Source: CAZKMM01 sp964553915 (GTDB lineage: Bacteria; RBG-13-61-14; DRUE01). From it: a stretch of 21,924 nt of DNA. Shown here in pieces: positions 14,764 through 21,266 of this stretch (the stretch's first letter is position 1; every line of letters starts with the position of its first letter). The stretch lies in NCBI GenBank assembly GCA_964553915.1, contig CAZKMM010000028.1:1-21924 (forward strand), in the 5' to 3' direction. The translations under genes were made by a program, and so were the position numbers. Under the pieces are notes generated by a model. It searched no databases and had not been told where the DNA came from. It saw only the letters and a program-made list of their open reading frames with translations.

Positions 14764-17124
14764 TTAATCCAGCGAAAGAAGATATTCTTTTCCCAGCTCC
14801 AGCTCAAAGGATTTGTGTTTGAGCTGAACCCGGAATTTTCCAGAAGAAAGAACCTGATACGGGTCTGAGAGCCGAATTCGGAGCTTTTTTGCCTCTGGCA
14901 AAGCAAGACCATCTGCGCTCTCCAGCTCCAGATAAGGAAGATATAATCCTGCCGAGACCAGATAAAAATCCTCCCTGCTGGAAAAATCCTCTGCCCTCCG
15001 GATAAAGCCCTGAATTCGGTAGGTATTGGAAAAAATAAACCGCTCCTCCTGATACCGCTTTAAAATCATCTCCATTGTAAAGGCACTGCTCCAGCCAAAT
15101 TGAAAGGTGCAATAGCCACCAGTGGAATACTCATTTTTGTATTTGCCGGTAAGCGGGTCATAGGTCTCATAAATTCCTTTCATCCCGTTCTGGTCTGCCA
15201 TCATCTTTAAAAGCCGGCTCCGAAGCTCCTCTGCCTCTTTCTCATAGCCGTATTTGAACAGGGTTTCCAGAGCAGAATAAGCAGTGATCAGCCAGATGCT
15301 GGCGGTCCAGCCCGGGGTTTTGGGGTCAAAATACGGGTCATTATAGGCAACCACAGGAATCGGGTATTTGCCGAAAAATTCCTCGGGATTTAAAAGATGC
15401 TTTTCAATTACCGCCCGGGCTTTTTTCTCATCCTGAGTTGCTCCAGCAAAAGCTGGAAACCAGATTGCCGGAGTGAGCACAGGAAAATGATGATAGTTCT
15501 TGGAACCAAGCCAGCTATAAGTATCCAGCCAGCACTGGCACTCCTCATCCCATAAAATCCGGTCAATCCTTCCTGCCAGCTTTCTCGCCTCCTCCTTCCA
15601 GTAGCAGGCTTCCTGCTCTTTTCCCAAATCTTCTGCCCAAAGGCTCATCGCCCGATAATAAAAATACATCCAGGAATTCAAATCCACATTGTCCAGAGGC
15701 TTGAACGCATAGCCAAGGATTTCTCCCAGATACCCCCAGTAAGGAATAAAACTCAGTTTGGGAACATAACTCGCCCGGGGAGAATTATCCCAGCCCCCTT
15801 CATCCTGACTGATATACTCAAACAATCCATTTCGGTTCTGGTCCCTTGCCCGCTTCCACCACTCAATAAAAGGTTTGCTTTTCTCATAAAGCTCTGCCTC
15901 AAAATCCCGGGCAAGCGGAGAAGAAGGATAGCGAGAAATAATCTTCATTCCTGCATAGCCAAACACCGGCGGTTGAGAATGCGGGGTTAAGGGCTTTGCC
16001 TTCTCATCTGCCATATGAGCAATAAAACCATCTTTCCGCTGTGCCTGAAAAATGGTGAGAATTACATCCCGAGCCCGCTCAAAAGAAATCTCACTATACC
16101 CGATTGCCTGAAAACCACTATCCCAGAGCCAGAACCAGTTATAATGAACCTTGCTCGGAACACAAGCCCAGTATTTCATCCTTCCCCTCGGAGCATAAAG
16201 AGCATTTTCCAGCGCGGTCGCAGACATATAATAAAGCTCTGAAAAATCCCTCTCCCCCTCGGAAAGATAAGGCTTGGGAAGGCTCTGGAAAAATCTCCGC
16301 TGAAAAGCGAGCATCTCCTCCCAGGCATCAGAAGGAGATTTTAATTTTTGTGCTCCCTCTCGGGCGAGCTGGAGAGCCTGCTCCGGACGGTCCGGAGAAT
16401 ATCCGAACACCAGCCAGAAATCATAAACCTGCCCGGGCTCCAGCTGAACCTCCTTTCCCTGAACCTGAAAATCTCCCGGCTTATCTCCTGCCAGAACCGA
16501 AAACTCAGAAAAAGAAGGAACCACTCCAAGAAAATTCTTCCCTCCTCCAATTGTGGGCTGAACCCGAAATTTTAAAACTACCCCCCGCTCCTTTTTCTCC
16601 AAGTTCATCTTTCGGGCTTTTTTCTCAAAATAAAAAATCGGAACCAGAGAAATCCGCTCCCTTGTAGTATTGGTGAGCTGATAGGAAAGTAAATATTGGT
16701 CCTGACCAAGAAAACTTGCCCGGGAAAGAAGTCTTAATCCCTCTGCCTGAGCCCGCTCCTCAATCCCAAAATATTCAAAATGAATCCTTCGCTCCTTTGC
16801 AGATTTGACCAGCTTACCATTAACCAGAAACCGCACCGAGCTTATCCCAGCCAAGCCAGTCCGGGAATAATCAAGAATATGCACCCCGGTGGCGCAGGCA
16901 TAATGCAGAATAGCTCCGATGCTCTTATCCTCTGCCCTAGCTTTTATCCCAAAATGACTCCCAAACGGGCTGATAGGTCCGCCATTATCCCGAAACCGGG
17001 TCTCAAATTCACTTACATAAGTAGGAGCGCCCGATAAAAATACCCCATCGCTCCACTTCAGCTCCTGAGAATTCAATCCCCCGGCAAAAACCAATAAAAC
17101 CAGCCCGAAAAATAACCTGCGCAT
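14764..17124 (-). CDS. Secreted GH63/trehalase-like glycoside hydrolase
   Basis: This 786-residue protein starts with a cleavable signal peptide (MRRLFFGLVLLVFAGGLNS). Residues about 25-280 form a beta-rich N-terminal domain and about 290-690 an alpha/alpha-toroid catalytic domain of the GH63/GH37 type. Diagnostic segments are WLWDSGF (332-338), GGWDNSPR (443-450) holding the probable general-acid Asp, and YETYDPLTG (652-660) holding the probable general-base Glu, followed by FGWSSAF (676-682). Residues 700-786 form a C-terminal beta domain. Enzymes of this group release glucose or mannose from alpha-linked glycans, trehalose or glycerate/glycosylated compatible solutes; which one applies cannot be read here. 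The location is periplasmic or extracellular. The gene stands alone with a strong GGAGGGAGGAG ribosome-binding site, divergent from trpB, and no convincing promoter was found. Confidence 0.82.
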   Translation of the reverse strand: MRRLFFGLVLLVFAGGLNSQELKWSDGVFLSGAPTYVSEFETRFRDNGGPISPFGSHFGIKARAEDKSIGAILHYACATGVHILDYSRTGLAGISSVRFLVNGKLVKSAKERRIHFEYFGIEERAQAEGLRLLSRASFLGQDQYLLSYQLTNTTRERISLVPIFYFEKKARKMNLEKKERGVVLKFRVQPTIGGGKNFLGVVPSFSEFSVLAGDKPGDFQVQGKEVQLEPGQVYDFWLVFGYSPDRPEQALQLAREGAQKLKSPSDAWEEMLAFQRRFFQSLPKPYLSEGERDFSELYYMSATALENALYAPRGRMKYWACVPSKVHYNWFWLWDSGFQAIGYSEISFERARDVILTIFQAQRKDGFIAHMADEKAKPLTPHSQPPVFGYAGMKIISRYPSSPLARDFEAELYEKSKPFIEWWKRARDQNRNGLFEYISQDEGGWDNSPRASYVPKLSFIPYWGYLGEILGYAFKPLDNVDLNSWMYFYYRAMSLWAEDLGKEQEACYWKEEARKLAGRIDRILWDEECQCWLDTYSWLGSKNYHHFPVLTPAIWFPAFAGATQDEKKARAVIEKHLLNPEEFFGKYPIPVVAYNDPYFDPKTPGWTASIWLITAYSALETLFKYGYEKEAEELRSRLLKMMADQNGMKGIYETYDPLTGKYKNEYSTGGYCTFQFGWSSAFTMEMILKRYQEERFIFSNTYRIQGFIRRAEDFSSREDFYLVSAGLYLPYLELESADGLALPEAKKLRIRLSDPYQVLSSGKFRVQLKHKSFELELGKEYLLSLD

Positions 17125-17230
17125 CTCCTCCCTCCTTTTTCTTTGCCCAAATTTTACCAGAGCATCTTTTTAAAAGAAAGATTTTTTTCTCCGCGAAAAA
17201 ATTTTTTTCCAAATATTTTTAAATTAGCTC

Positions 17231-17259
17231 TTGACATTTTTTCCAGATTAAGATATAAA
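17231..17259 (+). promoter_or_regulatory. Sigma-70 promoter of trpB2
   Basis: Perfect TTGACA (17231-17236) and TATAAA (17254-17259) are separated by 17 bases. The predicted start near 17266 leaves a long leader of about 145 nt before the trpB ATG, which contains the hairpins described separately. Confidence 0.75.
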
Positions 17260-17260
17260 T

Positions 17261-17335
17261 TTTTCCTTGATGGAAAAGCTACAAAACCCTTGCTTATACT
17301 TCTCTCTCGGGCGATGGCGCGGCTTTTAAGCCGCG
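17261..17335 (+). promoter_or_regulatory. Leader hairpins upstream of trpB2
   Basis: The start region contains TTTTCC-TTGAT-GGAAAA (17261-17277). Further on is a GC-rich hairpin, CGCGGCT-TTTA-AGCCGCG (stem 17318-17324 with 17329-17335), then a TTTCCGGAAA palindrome near 17350. There is no U tract after the GC-rich stem, so it is not a terminator as it stands. I saw no T-box signature and no Trp-rich leader peptide; an 8-codon frame at 17314-17340 (MARLLSRG) has no tryptophan codon. Function is unknown; it may stabilise the RNA or bind a protein. Confidence 0.4.
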
Positions 17336-17411
17336 GGTAATGACTTCCTTTCCGGAAAAAAATCTCTTTATTCCCAGAAAAATCCAATAAATACTGATAG
17401 GAGGTGTGAGA

Positions 17412-18770
17412 ATGGAAACTAAAATCTTATTATCTGAGAGCGAAATTCCCAGGGAATGGTACAATGTTCTGGCAGACCTGCCTTCTCCTCTTGACCCTCC
17501 GCTTCATCCAGCAACTCAGGAACCGCTCAAGCCCGATGACCTGGCTCCGCTTTTTCCGATGGGCTTAATTGAGCAGGAAATGAGCACTGAGCGCTGGATA
17601 AAAATCCCGGAAGAAGTACTTGATGTTTATACGATGTGGCGTCCCACTCCGCTATATCGGGCGCACCGGTTGGAAAAGGCTCTGAATACCCCGGCAAAAA
17701 TTTATTATAAATGGGAAGGGGTGAGTCCGCCTGGCTCTCACAAGCCCAACACCGCGGTTGCCCAGGCATATTACAACAAAAAAGAAGGAATTACACGGCT
17801 CACCACTGAGACCGGCGCTGGTCAGTGGGGAAGTGCTCTCTGCTTTGCCGGGATGCTTTTTGGCTTGAAGATCACAGTATATATGGTGAAAATCAGCTAT
17901 GAGCAAAAGCCTTACCGCAGGGTGCTGATGGAGACCTGGGGCGGAGAGGTATATCCCAGTCCGACCAACCGCACCCAGGCAGGAAAAAAGATTCTGGAAG
18001 AAAATCCAGACAGCCTCGGCTCCCTGGGAATTGCCATCAGCGAGGCAGTGGAAGATGCGGTTACCCATGATGACACCCATTATTCTCTTGGCTCGGTCTT
18101 AAACCATGTCATTCTTCATCAGACCATCATTGGCTTGGAAGCGAAAAAGCAACTGGAAAAGGTAGGAGATTATCCAGATGTGGTGATTGGCTGTGTTGGT
18201 GGAGGGAGTAATTACGGCGGAACCGCCATGCCCTTTGCCTATGACAAGTTCAACGGGAAAGAGGTTCGGCTGGTGGCGGTGGAACCAACCGCCTGCCCCA
18301 CCCTGACTAAAGGAATCTATACCTATGATTTTGGGGATACTGCGCAGACGACCCCGCTCCTTCGGATGTTCACCCTGGGGCATGATTTTGTCCCGCCCGG
18401 AATTCACGCGGGAGGACTTCGCTATCACGGCGATAATCCAGTTATCTGCAAGCTGGTTAAAGAGGGGCTGATGGAGGCAGTGGCATATCATCAAAATCCG
18501 GTTTTTGAAGCTGCAATGCTTTTTGCCAAAACCGAGGGATTTATTCCTGCACCTGAGACTGCTCACGCCATCAAAGCAGTGATTGATGAGGCAATCAAAG
18601 CCCGGGAGGAAGGAAAAGAGCGGGTAATTCTCTTTAACAATTCTGGACACGGACATTTTGACCTGAAAGCTTATGATGACTATCTGGCAGGGAAACTCCA
18701 GGATTATGAATATCCAGAAGAAGCCATTAAAAAAGCCCTGGAAAAACTGCCCAAGATAGAGGCTGGATAA
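17412..18770 (+). CDS. trpB: Tryptophan synthase beta chain, TrpB2 type
   Basis: TrpB condenses indole and serine to tryptophan using pyridoxal phosphate. The 452-residue length and N-terminal region (IPREWYNVLADLP, then PATQEPLKPDDL) are those of the TrpB2 subfamily rather than the roughly 400-residue TrpB1 that pairs with TrpA. The PLP lysine lies in GSHKPNTA (Lys111), the catalytic glutamate in TTETGAGQWGSA (Glu133), and the phosphate cradle is VGGGSNYGG (about 262-270). No trpA or other trp gene is nearby, consistent with TrpB2 acting alone, often as an indole-salvage enzyme. ATG 17412 is preferred over GTG 17406, two codons upstream, because AGGAGG lies seven bases before the ATG. It has its own sigma-70 promoter, a structured leader and a strong terminator, so it is monocistronic. 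Confidence 0.96.
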   Translation: METKILLSESEIPREWYNVLADLPSPLDPPLHPATQEPLKPDDLAPLFPMGLIEQEMSTERWIKIPEEVLDVYTMWRPTPLYRAHRLEKALNTPAKIYYKWEGVSPPGSHKPNTAVAQAYYNKKEGITRLTTETGAGQWGSALCFAGMLFGLKITVYMVKISYEQKPYRRVLMETWGGEVYPSPTNRTQAGKKILEENPDSLGSLGIAISEAVEDAVTHDDTHYSLGSVLNHVILHQTIIGLEAKKQLEKVGDYPDVVIGCVGGGSNYGGTAMPFAYDKFNGKEVRLVAVEPTACPTLTKGIYTYDFGDTAQTTPLLRMFTLGHDFVPPGIHAGGLRYHGDNPVICKLVKEGLMEAVAYHQNPVFEAAMLFAKTEGFIPAPETAHAIKAVIDEAIKAREEGKERVILFNNSGHGHFDLKAYDDYLAGKLQDYEYPEEAIKKALEKLPKIEAG

Positions 18771-18795
18771 ATAGCCAGAAATTTCCAGTAAAAAG

Positions 18796-18833
18796 AGGCT
18801 CCTGCTAGAATCTGGCAGGAGCCTTTTATTTTC
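18796..18833 (+). terminator. Rho-independent terminator after trpB2
   Basis: A stem of 9-10 bp (GGCTCCTGC at 18797-18805 with GCAGGAGCC at 18815-18823), a 9-base loop and a TTTTATTTT tract directly after form a strong intrinsic terminator, 25 bp beyond the trpB stop codon. It separates trpB from the coiled-coil/SPFH pair. Confidence 0.92.
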
Positions 18834-18837
18834 TCGC

Positions 18838-18866
18838 TTGCATCAGAAAGAAAAAAAAGCTATTTT
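18838..18866 (+). promoter_or_regulatory. Possible sigma-70 promoter of the coiled-coil/SPFH operon
   Basis: TTGCAT (18838-18843), a 17-base A-rich spacer and TATTTT (18861-18866) follow directly after the trpB terminator and lie about 30 bp before the coiled-coil gene. A promoter is needed here because of the terminator, but the match is only moderate. Confidence 0.4.
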
Positions 18867-18895
18867 TAAAAAAGTTAAGCAAAAGGGAGGATTTA

Positions 18896-19402
18896 ATGAG
18901 CAAAACCTATCCCAAACGGCTTTTGGAATTTGCCCAGGAGCATATTCCCCTGCTCCGCACCTATCTGGAGCGGGAAGAAAAAAGAGATATTGACAAGCTG
19001 ATTCGCCAGGAGCTGGTAAAAAAACTTCAGGAGCTGATTGACCAGCTCAATCAGGCAAAGCAGAAGCTGGTAGATTCCGGAAGACTTGCCGGACTTGACC
19101 TGCTCGACCGCACCACCCATAAGCTGGAAAAAATCCGGGATAGCATCCGGTTTGCCTCCCGGGGATACCGTGGAGTCTTTGACCTGGAGCAGATGGCAGA
19201 GGAGGAACTTGACCGGTTGATTGAATTTGACCAGAAGCTCTTCAGCAAAATAAAAGCTTTAAAAGAAAAACTCCAGCAGGTTTTATCCCGCCCTCAGGCA
19301 GAATTGAAATCAGCCCTGAGCGAATTTGACCGGGAAATAGAAGAATTTGACTCTCATCTGGAGGAACGGGATAAATATGCCCTGGAAAAAGAGGGAAAAT
19401 AA
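18896..19402 (+). CDS. Small alpha-helical coiled-coil protein of unknown family
   Basis: I do not recognise this 168-residue protein. It is almost entirely charged and helical, with heptad-like hydrophobic spacing over about 25-65 (DKLIRQELVKKLQELIDQL), 95-125 (AEEELDRLIEFDQKLFSKIK) and 125-160. There is no signal peptide and no membrane segment. A short Gly/aromatic break (RFASRGYRGVFDLEQM, about 82-97) separates two helical bundles. The ATG follows GGGAGG. It lies 30 bp before the SPFH/zinc-ribbon gene and is almost certainly co-transcribed with it. In Bacillus the related SPFH protein YdjI is encoded with a PspA-type coiled-coil protein, so a membrane-stress partner role is a reasonable inference; no PspA signature is visible, however, and the protein is shorter than PspA. 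Confidence 0.7.
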   Translation: MSKTYPKRLLEFAQEHIPLLRTYLEREEKRDIDKLIRQELVKKLQELIDQLNQAKQKLVDSGRLAGLDLLDRTTHKLEKIRDSIRFASRGYRGVFDLEQMAEEELDRLIEFDQKLFSKIKALKEKLQQVLSRPQAELKSALSEFDREIEEFDSHLEERDKYALEKEGK

Positions 19403-19432
19403 TTTCAAGCCTTCAAAGAAAGGAGCAAAGAT

Positions 19433-20581
19433 ATGCCCTTATTGGAAGTAATTGAATGGTTTGACCAGACCGGCGAGGAACTGGTTCATCGCATTCCTGA
19501 AGAAGGCTCCGCAGAGACCACCTATGGCTCCCAGTTGATTGTCCGGGAAAATCAGGCTGCGGTTTTTTTCCGGGATGGTAAGGCGCTGGATGTCTTTGGA
19601 CCCGGCAGGCATACTTTAAGCACCCAGAATCTACCGGTTTTAACCAAGCTTTTAACCCGCACAGTTGGATTTGGCTCCACCAGCCCTTTTCGGGTGGAGG
19701 TATATTTTGTTAATCTCAAGGTTTTTACCAGCTTAAAATGGGGCACCAGGGAGCCGGTGGCATTTCGGGATTCTGAGCTGGGCTTGGTTCGGCTTCGGGC
19801 ATTTGGCAATTACACGATGCGGGTGACCCAGCCTCTGCTTTTTATCAACAACATTGTGGGCACTCAGGGAATATATCGGAGCGAGCAAATCCATGATTAT
19901 TTAAAAGATGTGATTGTCAGCCGGCTCAATGACCTGCTCGGCGAACAGCTGGATACCATCTTCAATCTCCCGAGAATTTACGATGAGCTGGGAGTGGCAG
20001 TGAAGATGAGGCTGGTAGATGATTTTGAGAAATACGGGCTTGAGCTGATTGATTTCTTTATCCAGAGCATCACCCCGCCAGAAGAGGTGCAGAAAATGAT
20101 TGACGAGCGGGGAGCAATGCAGGCAGTGGGGGATTTGGGAAAATTTATGCAGTTTAAAGCTGCCAAGGCAATGGGAGATGCCGCTACTGCTGGAGGCGGA
20201 GAAGGTGCTGGCGGCGCCGCTGGCGCCGGCTTGGGAATGGGAGTTGGAGCCGGGCTCGGCTTAATGATGCCCGGGCTGATTTTCCGGACAATGGGCGCCA
20301 GCCCGGAAGAAGCTGTCAAAAAAATTCAGGAGACCGGAAAAATCCAGTGCCCGAGCTGTGGCACGGAACTGCCCGCAGATGCCCGCTTCTGTATGAAATG
20401 CGGGGAGCAATTGGTGGTGGTGAAAAAATGTCCCAAGTGCGGTCATACTCTGGATGAAGATGCTAATTTCTGCTCCAACTGCGGATACGCCTTAAAAGGT
20501 CCGGATAAATGCCCGCACTGCGGAGCAGACCTCCCTCCAGGCGCCAAATTCTGCACCAAATGCGGGGAGAAGGTGGAGTAA
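19433..20581 (+). CDS. SPFH-domain protein with three C-terminal zinc ribbons (YdjI-like)
   Basis: This 382-residue protein starts with the MPLLEVIEWFDQTGEELVHRIP segment typical of YdjI or 'virion core protein'-like SPFH proteins. The SPFH (band-7) region runs to about 230 (SQLIVRENQAAVFFRDGK, GPGRHTLSTQNLP, then ITPPEEVQKMIDERGAMQAVGD). A Gly/Ala-rich stretch follows at 249-278 (GGGEGAGGAAGAGLGMGVG). Three four-cysteine zinc ribbons come last: Cys306/309/320/323, Cys333/336/347/350 and Cys360/363/374/377. YdjI in Bacillus is linked to recruitment of PspA to the membrane; SPFH proteins form membrane-associated assemblies. There is no N-terminal transmembrane segment, so membrane association would be peripheral or through partners. 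The gene follows the coiled-coil gene by 30 bp, with AGGAG upstream of its ATG. The fold assignment is strong; the process is inferred. Confidence 0.87.
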   Translation: MPLLEVIEWFDQTGEELVHRIPEEGSAETTYGSQLIVRENQAAVFFRDGKALDVFGPGRHTLSTQNLPVLTKLLTRTVGFGSTSPFRVEVYFVNLKVFTSLKWGTREPVAFRDSELGLVRLRAFGNYTMRVTQPLLFINNIVGTQGIYRSEQIHDYLKDVIVSRLNDLLGEQLDTIFNLPRIYDELGVAVKMRLVDDFEKYGLELIDFFIQSITPPEEVQKMIDERGAMQAVGDLGKFMQFKAAKAMGDAATAGGGEGAGGAAGAGLGMGVGAGLGLMMPGLIFRTMGASPEEAVKKIQETGKIQCPSCGTELPADARFCMKCGEQLVVVKKCPKCGHTLDEDANFCSNCGYALKGPDKCPHCGADLPPGAKFCTKCGEKVE

Positions 20582-20627
20582 AAACCAAAATCTCATTCAA
20601 TTACCTGGCAGTTAATTAATAACCGCA

Positions 20628-20923
20628 GAGAAAGAGATTAAAAAGGCTTTAGGAATCTCTGCTAGTTTGAGGAACCGGGCGAATGGGAAGGGATTAACTA
20701 TAAATATCTAGGAAGTTTTGAGAGAGGGTTTGAGAATCCAAGCTTCAGGCATCCGGCAAAAATAGCAAGGGCACTTGGGGTTGCGCTTTCAGAACTTTTT
20801 CAATTCCAGCACTTAGAACCGGGTGGTGAAAAGCTCCTTAAAGAAATCAATAAGATACTTTCCAAAATGTCTGACTCCCAGCTTTAACTTGCCTATAGGC
20901 TGATTGAAGAAGTATCTTTATAA
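20628..20923 (+). pseudogene. Decayed XRE/Cro-type helix-turn-helix regulator
   Basis: Two frames together spell an XRE regulator. The first (from 20628) reads EKEIKKALGISASLRNRANGKGLT, the usual first helix. The second (from about 20690) reads GINYKYLGSFERGFENPSF, then AKIARALGVALSELF, the recognition helix and end of the domain, up to a TAA at 20885. The middle of the HTH (the QEELAEKA-type segment) is missing. After the TAA the same frame continues LAYRLIEEVSL to a second stop at 20921, as if a Lys codon had mutated to a stop. No start codon is available at the 5' end. With an internal deletion, a frameshift, a premature stop and no start, it cannot make a functional regulator. It sits directly before hicB and may once have regulated that system. 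It fills most of the 457-bp gap after the SPFH gene. Confidence 0.75.
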
Positions 20924-20963
20924 AAGAATAAAGATTCAAATTTACTCTTTTATCAGTTTTTGC

Positions 20964-20992
20964 TTGAAGGGAGTTGGGTTTGGTTTTAAAAT
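20964..20992 (+). promoter_or_regulatory. Possible promoter of the hicB-hicA unit
   Basis: TTGAAG (20964-20969), a 17-base spacer and TAAAAT (20987-20992) lie about 47 bp upstream of the chosen hicB start. The match is moderate and the region AT-rich. HicB proteins usually bind their own promoter, but no convincing inverted repeat was seen around this site. Confidence 0.35.
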
Positions 20993-21038
20993 AAAATTGA
21001 AAATGAAAGTTAAGTTTAAAACTTCCTCGGAAACCAAA

Positions 21039-21260
21039 ATGGAGAGCAGGTTTACCGCGGTATTTGAAAAGCGGGGTAGGCTCTGGATTGGTTGGGTAGA
21101 GGAAATTAGCGGGGTAAATACTCAGGGAAGAACCCTTAAAGAAGCTCGGGAGAATCTTAAAGAAGCTCTTAAGCTGGTGATTGAAGCCAATCGAGAGCTT
21201 TCCCGAAAACAGTATCAAAACAAACAGACCCGCCGGGAAGAGATTAAAGTCAGGATTTAA
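21039..21260 (+). CDS. hicB: HicB-family antitoxin
   Basis: This 73-residue protein has the HicB fold pattern: an N-terminal strand MESRFTAVFEK, a hairpin GRLWIGWVEEISGV, then NTQGRTLKEARENLKEALKLVIEANREL, which matches the family motif GxxxQGxTxxEAxxNxxEAI. HicB neutralises the HicA mRNA-interferase by masking its active site and often autoregulates. The chosen start aligns with the usual HicB N-terminus; in-frame ATGs at 21003 and 20904 would add residues that do not resemble the family. There is no good Shine-Dalgarno for any of them. No extra DNA-binding domain (ribbon-helix-helix or HTH) follows the core, so autoregulation may have relied on the XRE gene that is now broken upstream. The hicA-like frame starts six bases after its stop, giving a hicB-hicA order. 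Confidence 0.8.
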   Translation: MESRFTAVFEKRGRLWIGWVEEISGVNTQGRTLKEARENLKEALKLVIEANRELSRKQYQNKQTRREEIKVRI

Positions 21261-21266
21261 TTTTCA

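Noticed and set aside
17125..17170. GG-N10-GC sigma-54-like match upstream of the glycosidase gene (minus strand)
   Set aside because: Outside the four invariant bases it does not match the consensus, and the predicted start would fall within the ribosome-binding site.
17314..17340. Eight-codon frame as a Trp leader peptide
   Set aside because: It has no tryptophan codons, no clear ribosome-binding site, and no terminator follows the hairpin.
17406..17411. GTG start for trpB two codons upstream
   Set aside because: The GTG overlaps the ribosome-binding region; AGGAGG is correctly spaced for the ATG at 17412.
20904..21038. N-terminal extension of hicB to ATG 20904 or 21003
   Set aside because: The added residues do not resemble HicB, overlap the decayed regulator, and have no ribosome-binding site; the family N-terminus aligns with ATG 21039.
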